Made by a program: the position numbers and the translations under genes. The notes below the pieces were generated by a model. That model was not told the origin of the DNA. It did no database searches and was given only the letters and a program-made list of their open reading frames with translations. A stretch of 64,000 nucleotides of DNA from Cellulomonas fimi (GTDB lineage Bacteria; Actinomycetota; Actinomycetes; Actinomycetales; Cellulomonadaceae), in NCBI RefSeq assembly GCF_028583725.1, contig NZ_CP110680.1, positions 1,798,001 to 1,862,000 of the forward strand, in the 5' to 3' direction. This document shows positions 1 through 8,139 of the stretch, piece after piece; the stretch's first letter is position 1; every line of letters begins with the position of its first letter.

Positions 1-1254
1 TATGTCGACGCCGACCGTGAGCGGTGGGTGCCCGAGGCCCCGAAGTCGCGCGAGCGCACCGCGTTCGAGCGGGACCGTGCGCGGATCGTGCACTCGTCGG
101 CGCTGCGCCGGCTGGGTGCGAAGACGCAGGTGCTCGGGCCGTCCTCGGACGACTTCGTGCGCACGCGGCTGACCCACACGCTCGAGGTCGCGCAGGTCGG
201 CCGGGAGATCGGCAAGGCGCTCGGCTGCGCCCCGGACATCGTCGACACCGCGTGCCTCGCGCACGACCTGGGCCACCCGCCGTTCGGGCACAACGGGGAG
301 CGCGCGCTCGCCGACATCGCGCGCGGGATCGGCGGCTTCGAGGGCAACGCCCAGACGCTGCGCCTGCTGACGCGCCTGGAGCCGAAGGTCGTCGGGCCCG
401 ACGGTCGGACGGTCGGCCTCAACCTCACGCGCGCGAGCCTCGACGCGTCGGTCAAGTACCCGTGGCGGTTCGGCCAGGGGCCGGTGAGCGCCGCGAGCGG
501 CCGGCCGACGCACAAGTTCGGCGTGTACGAGGACGACCTGCCGGTGTTCGCGTGGCTGCGCGAGGACGCGCCCGCCGGCCGCAAGTGCCTCGAGGCGCAG
601 GTCATGGACCTGGCGGACGACATCTCCTACTCGGTGCACGACGTCGAGGACGCGGTCGTCGGCGGGCGCCTCGACCTCGGCGTGCTGACCCGCCCGGACG
701 AGCGGGCGCGCGTCGTCGAGGCCGTGCAGACCTGGTACGGCGACGCGGTCGACGAGAACGGCCTGCACGACGCGATGGACCGCCTCGTCGCCGCGCACCT
801 GTGGGCGACGCCCGCGTTCGACGGGTCCCGCGGCGCGCTCGCGATGCTCAAGGACGCCACGAGCCAGCTCATCGGCCGGTTCGCGAAGGCCGCGCAGACC
901 GCGACGCGCGCCGAGTACGGCGACGGTCCGCTGACCCGCTACGCCGCGAACCTCGTGGTGCCGATCGGCACGACGGCCGAGATCCTCGTGCTCAAGGGGC
1001 TCGCGGTCGCCTACGTCATGGCGCCGCGTGAGCTCGAGCCGCTCTACCACCGGCAGCGCGAGGTGCTCACCGACCTCGTGCGCGTCATGTCGGACCGCGC
1101 GCCGCTGGCCCTGGAGCCGCCGTTCGCGGCCGACTGGGCGCAGGCCCCCGACGACGCCGCACGGCTGCGGGTCGTGGTCGACCAGGTGGCGTCGCTCACG
1201 GACGTGTCGGCCGCGGAGATGCACGCGCGGCTCGTCCACCCGCCGCGGCACTGA
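1..1254 (+). CDS. dgt: dGTPase-like HD-domain triphosphohydrolase (5' partial)
   Basis: Deoxyguanosinetriphosphate triphosphohydrolase-like enzyme, which splits dNTPs into deoxynucleoside and triphosphate in the cytosol and so trims the dNTP pool. The frame is open from base 1 (reads YVDADRERWVPEAP), so the true start lies upstream; the GTG at 28 is internal. The HD metal site is visible as LTHTLEV followed by CLAHDLGHPPFGHNGE, with DLADDISYSVHDVED further on. The C-terminal region matches the usual dgt length once the missing N-terminus is allowed for. It is followed 75 bp later by dnaG on the same strand, a common actinobacterial order that groups DNA-precursor and replication functions. 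Confidence 0.93.
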   Translation, partial: YVDADRERWVPEAPKSRERTAFERDRARIVHSSALRRLGAKTQVLGPSSDDFVRTRLTHTLEVAQVGREIGKALGCAPDIVDTACLAHDLGHPPFGHNGERALADIARGIGGFEGNAQTLRLLTRLEPKVVGPDGRTVGLNLTRASLDASVKYPWRFGQGPVSAASGRPTHKFGVYEDDLPVFAWLREDAPAGRKCLEAQVMDLADDISYSVHDVEDAVVGGRLDLGVLTRPDERARVVEAVQTWYGDAVDENGLHDAMDRLVAAHLWATPAFDGSRGALAMLKDATSQLIGRFAKAAQTATRAEYGDGPLTRYAANLVVPIGTTAEILVLKGLAVAYVMAPRELEPLYHRQREVLTDLVRVMSDRAPLALEPPFAADWAQAPDDAARLRVVVDQVASLTDVSAAEMHARLVHPPRH

Positions 1255-1329
1255 GCCCGGGCCGCGCGCCCGGGCGAACGGCGTCGCGGGCGGGCCGGAC
1301 GACCTCGCGCGACGCCTAGACTCACCGGC

Positions 1330-3465
1330 GTGGCGGGACGCATCCGACGGGAGGACGTGGAGGCGGTCCGCGAGCGTGCGCGCATCGAGGAGATCGTCGG
1401 CGCCCACGTCAGCCTGAAGCCCGCGGGCGTCGGGTCGATGAAGGGCCTGTGCCCGTTCCACGACGAGCGCTCGCCGTCGTTCCACGTCCGCCCGCAGGTC
1501 GGGCGCTACCACTGCTTCGGCTGCGGCGAGGGCGGCGACGTCATCGCGTTCGTCATGAAGGTCGACGGGCTGGGCTTCGCGGAGGCCGTCGAGTACCTCG
1601 CGGGCCGCGTCGGCATCCAGCTCCGGTACGAGGAGGGCGGTGCCCCGCGCCCGGGCGACGAGCCGGGCCGGCGTCGTCGCCTGCTCGACGCGCACCGCGT
1701 CGCCGAGGAGTTCTACCGCGAGCAGCTCACGACGCCCGCCGCGGCCGCGGGACGCGCCTTCCTCGCCGAGCGCGGGTTCGACCGCTCGGCCGCCGAGCAG
1801 TTCGGCGTCGGGTTCGCGCCGCAGGGTTGGGACGGCCTGCTGCGGCACCTGCGCGGCCGCAGCTTCACCGAGGCGGAGCTTGTGGCGTCAGGGCTGGTCA
1901 GCCAGGGGCAGCGCGGCGTCTACGACCGGTTCCGCGGCCGGCTCGTCTGGCCGATCCGCGAGGTCACGGGGGAGACCGTCGGGTTCGGCGCGCGGCGCCT
2001 GTTCGACGAGGACCAGGGGCCGAAGTACCTCAACACCCCGGAGACGCCGCTCTACCGCAAGTCGCAGGTGCTGTACGGCATCGACCTGGCGAAGCGCGAC
2101 ATGCAGCGCGACAAGCGGGTCGTGGTCGTCGAGGGCTACACCGACGTCATGGCGATGCACCTGTCGGGCGTCGGCTCGGCGGTCGCGACGTGCGGGACGG
2201 CGTTCGGGTCGGACCACGCGCGCATCGTGCGCCGGCTCGTCGGCGACGCCGGCTCGACGGGCGGGGTGCAGCTCGCGTCGGGCACGTCGGTCGGCGGCGA
2301 GATCATCTTCACGTTCGACGGCGACGCCGCCGGGCAGAAGGCCGCGCTCCGCGCGTTCGGCGAGGACCAGTCGTTCTCGGCGCAGACGTTCGTGGCCGTC
2401 GAGCGGTCGGGCATGGACCCGTGCGAGCTGCGCCAGGCGAAGGGCCCGGACGCCGTGCGCGCGCTCGTCGCCGGGCGCACGCCGCTGTTCGAGTTCGTCA
2501 TCCGGTCGACGCTCGACTCGCACGACCTGCGCACCGCCGAGGGTCGCGTCGCCGCGCTGCGGGCCGCCGCACCGGTCGTGGCGGGCATCAGGGACGCGGC
2601 GCTGCGCCCGGAGTACACGCGCCTGCTCGCGGGGTGGCTCGGCATCGACGACCAGGAGACCGTGCGGCGTGCGGTCGCGGCGGCCGGTCCGGGCCGGGGC
2701 GGTGCCGCGCGGTCCGGCGAGCAGCGGCCCGACGAGCGTCGCGCGCGACCCGACGGCGGCCGCGCGGACGGCCGTGGCGGGCGTCCCGAGTGGCGCGGTG
2801 GCGACGGTGCGCGCGGGCGCGGCGACGGCGGACGGCGCGACGGGCAGTGGTCGCGGTCGGACGACCGCCGCCCCGGTCCGGACGGACGCGGTCGGCCGGA
2901 CGACCGGTGGGCCCGTGACGAGCGCGCCGACGGCCCGTTCGCCGAGGCACCCGTCGCGCGGATGCCCGCGCCGGACCGCCGCGACCCGGTCGTGCAGATC
3001 GAGCGGACGGCGCTCGAGGTCGTCCTCCAGCAGCCCGAGCACGTGCCCGCGCAGTTCGACGACCTCGGCGCCGACGCGTTCGCGGCCCCCGCCCACCGCG
3101 CGGTGCACGAGGCAGTGCGGGCCGCCGGCGGCCTCGCGGCCGCACGCGCGGCGGCCGCGGCGGCGGGCGGGGCGTCGACGGGGTGGGTCGACGCGGTCGT
3201 CGAGCAGGCGGCGGAGGCCGTGCGGCCGCTCGTGACCGAGCTGGCCGTCGCACCGTTGCCCGAGGACCGGCCCGAGTCGATGCCCGGCTACGTGCGCGAC
3301 GTGGTGCTGCGGCTGGTCGAGATCGGCTTCACCCGGAACATCGCGGACCTGCGCGGCCGTCTGCAGCGGATGGACCCCGCGGAGGACGCCGCCGCGTACC
3401 AGGCCGCGTTCGCGGAGCTCGTCGCGCTCGAGGGTCGCCGCCGCACGCTGCGCGAGAGCGCCTGA
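1330..3465 (+). CDS. dnaG: DNA primase DnaG
   Basis: Replicative primase that makes RNA primers for lagging-strand synthesis. 711 residues from a GTG start. Domains: CHC2 zinc finger with C41, H44, C62, C65; catalytic core with the TOPRIM motif EGYTDV at 268-273 and the metal-binding DGD at 330-332 (FTFDGDAAGQKA); a long Arg/Gly/Asp-rich low-complexity linker around residues 455-550; and a C-terminal helicase-binding region (about 555-711). The TOPRIM domain has a short Gly/Ser-rich insertion (about 305-325), as seen in other actinobacterial primases. The linker is unusually long and repetitive, but the frame is intact. It follows dgt on the same strand. Confidence 0.97.
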   Translation: MAGRIRREDVEAVRERARIEEIVGAHVSLKPAGVGSMKGLCPFHDERSPSFHVRPQVGRYHCFGCGEGGDVIAFVMKVDGLGFAEAVEYLAGRVGIQLRYEEGGAPRPGDEPGRRRRLLDAHRVAEEFYREQLTTPAAAAGRAFLAERGFDRSAAEQFGVGFAPQGWDGLLRHLRGRSFTEAELVASGLVSQGQRGVYDRFRGRLVWPIREVTGETVGFGARRLFDEDQGPKYLNTPETPLYRKSQVLYGIDLAKRDMQRDKRVVVVEGYTDVMAMHLSGVGSAVATCGTAFGSDHARIVRRLVGDAGSTGGVQLASGTSVGGEIIFTFDGDAAGQKAALRAFGEDQSFSAQTFVAVERSGMDPCELRQAKGPDAVRALVAGRTPLFEFVIRSTLDSHDLRTAEGRVAALRAAAPVVAGIRDAALRPEYTRLLAGWLGIDDQETVRRAVAAAGPGRGGAARSGEQRPDERRARPDGGRADGRGGRPEWRGGDGARGRGDGGRRDGQWSRSDDRRPGPDGRGRPDDRWARDERADGPFAEAPVARMPAPDRRDPVVQIERTALEVVLQQPEHVPAQFDDLGADAFAAPAHRAVHEAVRAAGGLAAARAAAAAAGGASTGWVDAVVEQAAEAVRPLVTELAVAPLPEDRPESMPGYVRDVVLRLVEIGFTRNIADLRGRLQRMDPAEDAAAYQAAFAELVALEGRRRTLRESA

Positions 3466-3526
3466 CGCGACCGGCACCGGTCCGCTCACCGCGCACGACA
3501 GGGCGGCGGGCAGGACAATCGCGTCC

Positions 3527-4510
3527 GTGACCAACACCGCCGCCACCCCGACCGAGCCGGCCCCGCAGCAGCGCGACGGCGACGAGCCGCTGCGCACCGC
3601 GGTGGTCGTCAACCCGAACCGGGTGGAGGGCACGGACGAGCTCCGCAAGGCCATCACCGACCAGCTCGCCGAGGCCGGCTGGCCCGCGCCCGCGTGGCTC
3701 GAGACGACGGCCGAGGACCCGGGTACGGGCCAGGCCCGCCAGGCCGTCGAGGACGGCGCCGACGTGGTCCTGGTGTGCGGCGGCGACGGCACCGTCCGCG
3801 CGGTCATCGAAGGGCTCGTCGGGACGGAGACCGCGCTCGCGGTGCTGCCGGGCGGCACCGGGAACCTGCTCGCCGCGAACCTCGACGTGCCGACGAACGT
3901 GCCCGACGGCGTCGACACCGTGCTGAAGCGTGGGCGCCGGCAGATCGACGTCGGCCGTGCCGACGGGCAGGTGTTCGCCGTCATGGCGGGGATGGGCCTG
4001 GACGCCGCGACCATGGACGACGCGCCGACGAAGCTCAAGAACACGGCCGGCTCGATCGCCTACGTCTTCTCCGCGATCAAGCACCTCGCCGACGACGAGA
4101 TGCACGTCGAGATCGAGGTCGACGGCGGCGCGCCCCGACGTCGCCGCGCGCGCTCCGTGCTCGTCGGCAACGTCGGACGCCTCCAGGGCGGTATCACGCT
4201 GCTCCCGGACGCCCAGCCGGACACGGGCACGATGGAGGTGGCCGTCCTCGCGCCCAAGAACGTCGGGCACTGGGTGCAGCTGCTCGTCGGCATCGCGCTG
4301 CGCCACAAGCGCGTGCCTGCCCGCGAGATCGTGCGCGGCTCGCACGTCGTGATCCGGTGCGACCGCCCGCAGCCCCGTCAGCTCGACGGCGACGTGCTCG
4401 ACCCGGGCCGCACGCTCGAGGTGACCGTCGAGCCGCGCAGCCTGTGGGTGTGCGTGCACCAGCCCGACGAGTCGCCCGACCTCGCCGAGGGCGGGCCGCA
4501 CGACCGGTGA
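3527..4510 (+). CDS. Diacylglycerol kinase catalytic-domain protein (YegS/LCB5 family)
   Basis: Lipid-kinase family protein, 327 residues, GTG start. The ATP-binding glycine motif GGDGTV lies at 85-90 and the second motif PGGTGNLLA about 25 residues later, both typical of the DAGK_cat fold; the C-terminal half (LVGNVGRLQGG, QLDGDV) matches the YegS-type accessory beta-sandwich. Members phosphorylate diacylglycerol or related lipids at the cytoplasmic membrane face; the substrate here cannot be told from sequence. The first 25 residues are Thr/Pro/Gln-rich and probably disordered. Convergent with the transglutaminase-like gene, 47 bp apart. Confidence 0.9.
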   Translation: MTNTAATPTEPAPQQRDGDEPLRTAVVVNPNRVEGTDELRKAITDQLAEAGWPAPAWLETTAEDPGTGQARQAVEDGADVVLVCGGDGTVRAVIEGLVGTETALAVLPGGTGNLLAANLDVPTNVPDGVDTVLKRGRRQIDVGRADGQVFAVMAGMGLDAATMDDAPTKLKNTAGSIAYVFSAIKHLADDEMHVEIEVDGGAPRRRRARSVLVGNVGRLQGGITLLPDAQPDTGTMEVAVLAPKNVGHWVQLLVGIALRHKRVPAREIVRGSHVVIRCDRPQPRQLDGDVLDPGRTLEVTVEPRSLWVCVHQPDESPDLAEGGPHDR

Positions 4511-4557
4511 CGCCCACCGCGGACCCGCGACGGGACCGCCGAGCAGCCGGCGGGACC

Positions 4558-5355
4558 TCAGCGCAGCGTGACGAGACCCGTGCCGTCGTCGACGGGGAGC
4601 GTGCCGTGCACGGTCGCGGTCACGGTCATCGACCGCAGCGTCAGCGCACCGCCGTAGTACGACATGAACGCGGTGTCGGTCGCGTCGCGGCCCGTCGCGA
4701 TCCGCACGAACGACTCGCGCGGCGCGAGGCGGGTCGCGTCGACGACGTGCCAGCCGCCGTCGACGTACGCCTCCGCGACCGCGTGGAAGTCCATGGGCTT
4801 GAGCCCCGGCGCGTAGACCGACACCAGCCGCGCGGGGACGTCGGTCGCGCGCAGCAGCGCGACGACGAGGTGCGCGAAGTCCCGGCACACGCCCCGTCGC
4901 TTGAGCAGCGTGTCGGTCGCGCCGTCCGTCGGCAGGCTCGACCCCGACAGGTAGGTGACGTGTCCCGCGACCCACGCGACCACCGCGTCGAGCAGCTCGG
5001 CACCGGCGAGCCCGCGGAACTGGTCGCGCGCGAACGCGAGCAGGCGGTCGGACTCGGCGTACCGGCTGGGCCGGCGGTACTCGACGAGGTCGACGTCCTC
5101 GACGGGCGGGGCGTCGGCCTGACCGATGACCGTGGCGCTGTAGTCGACCACCAGCCGACCGGCCGGCGCGAGGACGCGGTGGGTGCGGCCGCCGTGCGGC
5201 CCCTTGATCTCGACGACGTCGAGCGGGCCGTCCTCGTGGCGGACGGTGAGCTGTTCGGAGCGGTCGTGGGCGCCGTCCGCGACGGCCACGGCGAGCAGCA
5301 GCTCGAGCGGCTGCCGCACGTCGATCGACAGGTGGGAGGTCACGGTGCGCAGCAC
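4558..5355 (-). CDS. Transglutaminase-like cysteine protease family protein
   Basis: 265-residue protein with a transglutaminase/protease core. N-terminal beta-rich domain (about 1-85), then the core with a complete Cys-His-Asp triad: C157 in RRGVCRDFAHL, H191 in DFHAVAEAYVDGG, D206 in WHVVDATRLAP. No signal peptide, so probably cytoplasmic. The start chosen is the GTG at 5355 (MLRTVTSHLSIDV), preceded by an AAAGGA element; the frame stays open far upstream but without coding character. Related proteins are often annotated as transglutaminase-like domain proteins of unknown substrate. It is divergent from the small gene at 5460. Confidence 0.87.
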   Translation of the reverse strand: MLRTVTSHLSIDVRQPLELLLAVAVADGAHDRSEQLTVRHEDGPLDVVEIKGPHGGRTHRVLAPAGRLVVDYSATVIGQADAPPVEDVDLVEYRRPSRYAESDRLLAFARDQFRGLAGAELLDAVVAWVAGHVTYLSGSSLPTDGATDTLLKRRGVCRDFAHLVVALLRATDVPARLVSVYAPGLKPMDFHAVAEAYVDGGWHVVDATRLAPRESFVRIATGRDATDTAFMSYYGGALTLRSMTVTATVHGTLPVDDGTGLVTLR

Positions 5356-5459
5356 GACCGCACGGGTCCTTTCCCGGCACTCTGCGGCCGGAACATCGAG
5401 GGGGCGACGGCAAGTGTGAGGCTCGCCGGGCGTTCCGTCCAGCGGGCGGAGGAGGGCTC

Positions 5460-5762
5460 GTGGCGACACGACGGGTGAGCGGCGCACGGGTCGCCGCGTC
5501 GAGCACGTGGGTGGACCCCGACGGGGTCCACCGACCGGCCGGCGACGTGCACGCGTGGCTGCCCGGCACCAACCAGACGGTGTGCGGGCTGCCGCTCGCG
5601 CGGGCCGACCTCGCGCGGTTCCCGCACGTGTCGTGGGCGGACGCGGACCCCGCCACCGGTGCGCACGCCGACGCGGTCGCGCACCGCTGCCACCGCTGCG
5701 CCGCCGGGACCGGCGAACGTCGCGACGAGCGCTCGTGGCGGCGCGTGGACCCGCGACCGTGA
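5460..5762 (+). CDS. Small Cys/His-rich hypothetical protein
   Basis: 100-residue protein, GTG start behind a good GGAGG. I do not recognise a named family. It contains HAWLPGTNQTVCGLPL, a PHVSWADADP segment, and a closing HRCHRCAAG; the Cys and His spacing could bind a metal but this is inference. Its stop overlaps the GTG of the phosphoesterase gene by 4 bp (GTGA), so the two are probably translated together. The tail is rich in Arg and Asp. Confidence 0.72.
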   Translation: MATRRVSGARVAASSTWVDPDGVHRPAGDVHAWLPGTNQTVCGLPLARADLARFPHVSWADADPATGAHADAVAHRCHRCAAGTGERRDERSWRRVDPRP

Positions 5763-6289
5763 GCGTGCCGCGGGGTGAGCGCGTGCGCGTCGTCGCGATG
5801 GCCGACACCCACGTGCCGGGCCGCGCGCGGGACCTGCCCGCCGCGCTGTGGGAGGCGGTGGACGATGCCGACCTCGTGGTGCACGCCGGCGACTGGGTGA
5901 GCGCGCCGCTCGTCGACGCCCTCGCCGCCCGGTCCCGTCGCCTGCTGGCCTGCCACGGCAACAACGACGGCGCCGACGTGCGGGCGCGCGTTCCCGAGCT
6001 GGCCCGCACGACGGTCGCCGGGGTGCGCGTCGGCGTGGTGCACGAGACCGGTGCGGCGGCGGGGCGTGAGCGGCGGTGCGACGACGCGTACCCCGACCTG
6101 GACCTGCTCGTGTTCGGCCACTCGCACATCCCGTGGGACACCACGACGCCGGGCGGCCTGCGCCTGCTCAACCCGGGGTCGCCCACGGACCGCCGCCGCC
6201 AGCCGGCGTGCACCTACCTGACGTTCACGCTCGCGGACGGCGCCCTGCACGACCTGGCGCTGCACGCGCTGCCGCCACGCGTCCGCTAG
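5759..6289 (+). CDS. Calcineurin-like metallophosphoesterase (YfcE/MJ0936 type)
   Basis: 176-residue phosphodiesterase-type protein. All dimetal motifs are present in order: MADTHVPGR (DxH), HAGDW (GDxx), HGNND (GNHD-like), and GHSHIPWD (GHxH). This set defines the small YfcE-like metallophosphoesterases, which act on phosphodiesters with Mn or other divalent metals; the physiological substrate is not evident. The GTG at 5759 overlaps the preceding stop (GTGA), which supports this start over the next GTG at 5765. A longer open frame upstream is antisense-like shadow and was excluded. Confidence 0.88.
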   Translation: MSVPRGERVRVVAMADTHVPGRARDLPAALWEAVDDADLVVHAGDWVSAPLVDALAARSRRLLACHGNNDGADVRARVPELARTTVAGVRVGVVHETGAAAGRERRCDDAYPDLDLLVFGHSHIPWDTTTPGGLRLLNPGSPTDRRRQPACTYLTFTLADGALHDLALHALPPRVR

Positions 6290-6340
6290 GCACCCGCGTG
6301 GCGACCGGGGCGCGCGCACGGGCCGCGCCAGACTGTCGCC

Positions 6341-7351
6341 GTGCTCCAGCTGCGCGTCACGGTCCCGGCCGACGTCACGGACGCCGTGCTCGGCGTGCTC
6401 CGGGACGACCCAGCGGTGTCGGCGCTCACGGTCGGCGCGGGCGCGGCGCTGCGCCCGGAGGGCGACGTCGTGACGGCCGACCTCGCACGCGAGGCCGCGG
6501 ACGACGTCGTCGAGCGGCTCCTCGCGCTCGACGTCCAGCAGGTCGGCACGATCCAGCTCACGCCCGTCGACACGTGGGTGTCGCGCGCGGGCTGGGAGGC
6601 GGAGCGGCTCGCTCCCGGCGCGAGCGCCGACTCGGTCGTCTGGCCGCAGGTCGTGCTCCGCGCGTACGACGACACCGAGCTCACCTGGACGTTCCTCAGC
6701 TTCATGACCCTCGCGACGCTGCTCGCGAGCGTCGCGATCATCGTCGACTCCCCGGTGATCGTCATCGGTGCGATGGTGCTCGGCCCGGAGTTCGGGGCCG
6801 TCGCCGCCCTCGGCGTCGCGCTCGTGCGGCGGCGCTGGCGGCTGCTGCGGCGTGCCGCGCTCGCGCTGCTCGTGGGCTTCGTCGTCGCGATCGGGCTGGC
6901 CGCCGCGGCGGCGCTCGTGCTGCGCGGGGTCGGCTGGGTGACGCTCGACGACGTGACCGGCCCGCGTCCCGGGACGGACTTCATCTACCGGCCGGACCGG
7001 TGGTCGATCGTGGTCGCCGTGATCGCGGGCGCGGCGGGGGTGCTCTCGCTCACGTCGTCGCGCGTCGGGGGTCTGACCGGCGTGTTCATCTCCGTCACGA
7101 CGATCCCGGCCGCGGGCAACGTGGCCCTCGGCATCGCGTTCGGGGTCCCGGAGGAGATCACGGGCAGCGTGCTGCAGCTCGTGGTCAACATCACGGGCAT
7201 GGCCGTCTCCGGGTGGCTCACGCTGGTCGTGCAGCAGACGGTGTGGCGGCGTGCGTCGGTGCGGCGCGCCCGGTTCGCCGCACGCATCGGGCGCGCGGCG
7301 ACGCACGGCCCGCACGCCGGACCGCTGCGCCCGCCGGACGGTGCGGCGTGA
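6341..7351 (+). CDS. DUF389 family membrane protein
   Basis: 336 residues, GTG start. An N-terminal soluble alpha/beta domain (about 1-100, ACT-like in look) is followed by several membrane segments beginning at FLSFMTLATLLASVAIIV. The stretch DSPVIVIGAMVLGPEFGAV is the hallmark of DUF389/TIGR00341 proteins. Function in the family is unknown; a transport or sensing role at the membrane is inference. Stands alone between the phosphoesterase and the TRIC-like gene, all on the plus strand. Confidence 0.88.
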   Translation: MLQLRVTVPADVTDAVLGVLRDDPAVSALTVGAGAALRPEGDVVTADLAREAADDVVERLLALDVQQVGTIQLTPVDTWVSRAGWEAERLAPGASADSVVWPQVVLRAYDDTELTWTFLSFMTLATLLASVAIIVDSPVIVIGAMVLGPEFGAVAALGVALVRRRWRLLRRAALALLVGFVVAIGLAAAAALVLRGVGWVTLDDVTGPRPGTDFIYRPDRWSIVVAVIAGAAGVLSLTSSRVGGLTGVFISVTTIPAAGNVALGIAFGVPEEITGSVLQLVVNITGMAVSGWLTLVVQQTVWRRASVRRARFAARIGRAATHGPHAGPLRPPDGAA

Positions 7352-7400
7352 GCCGCGGGTCCCGGCCGGCCGGTGCGCGCGCCTGGGAAGATGGCGTCCC

Positions 7401-8036
7401 GTGATCGCCGACCTGCCGTACGAGCCGCTGCTCGAGATCCTCGGCGTCTTCGTCGGCGCGATGTCGGGCGCCCTCGCCGCGGTCCGCAAGCAGTTCGACG
7501 TGTTCGGCATCCTCGTGCTCGGCTGGGCGGCCGGCCTCGGCGGCGGCATGCTGCGCGACGTGCTCATCGGCGCCGTGCCGCCCGTGGGCATCTCCGACTG
7601 GCGCCTCGTCGTCACGGCCGTCGTCGGCGCGTTCACCATGTACTTCTTCCACCCGCGGCTCGAGCGGGCGCGCCGCGTCATCGTCGTGCTCGACGCGGGA
7701 GCGCTCGCCGTGTTCACCGTCGTCGGCACGATCAAGGGCCTCGAGCTCGGCACGACGGCGGTCGCGGCGGTCCTGGTGGGGGTGATGACGGGCGTCGGCG
7801 GGGGAGTGCTGCGGGACCTGCTCACCGGCGAGGTCCCGGTCGTGCTGCACCACCGGCAGCTCTACGCGGTGCCCGCGCTGCTGGGCGCGGTGCTGACCGT
7901 GGTCCTGTGGCGGTGGGAGGCCCTCGACGGCGCGACCATCACGGGCGCGGTGCTCCTGATCTTCGTGCTGCGCGTCCTCGCGCTGCGGTTCCGGCTCACC
8001 GTGCCCGGACCGTGGCGCGGCTTCCCGTCGCGCTGA
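7401..8036 (+). CDS. TRIC/UPF0126 (YicG-type) membrane protein
   Basis: 211-residue integral membrane protein with about seven hydrophobic helices and the duplicated glycine-rich signature of the family: GGGMLRDVLIGAVPP in the first half and GGGVLRDLLTGEVPV in the second. Prokaryotic trimeric intracellular cation channel homologues share this repeat and can conduct K+/Na+. The GTG at 7401 was chosen because hydrophobic sequence begins at once (MIADLPYEPLLEIL); the frame upstream is Arg-rich shadow. 49 bp downstream of the DUF389 gene, possibly one transcript. Confidence 0.9.
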   Translation: MIADLPYEPLLEILGVFVGAMSGALAAVRKQFDVFGILVLGWAAGLGGGMLRDVLIGAVPPVGISDWRLVVTAVVGAFTMYFFHPRLERARRVIVVLDAGALAVFTVVGTIKGLELGTTAVAAVLVGVMTGVGGGVLRDLLTGEVPVVLHHRQLYAVPALLGAVLTVVLWRWEALDGATITGAVLLIFVLRVLALRFRLTVPGPWRGFPSR

Positions 8037-8139
8037 CCAGCGGCTGCGCGGTCCGGGTCCCGAGAGGTGTCGCCCGGACGGGTGCGGGGCCGCCGTCCCG
8101 GCGTGCGCCTCGTCGAACCGTCGCCTAGCGTCGTTCGAC

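Noticed and set aside
3329..7825. A 1498-codon open frame on the minus strand
   Set aside because: It runs antisense to several well-supported genes and is Arg/Pro/His-rich without any domain; only the part at 4558-5355 is real.
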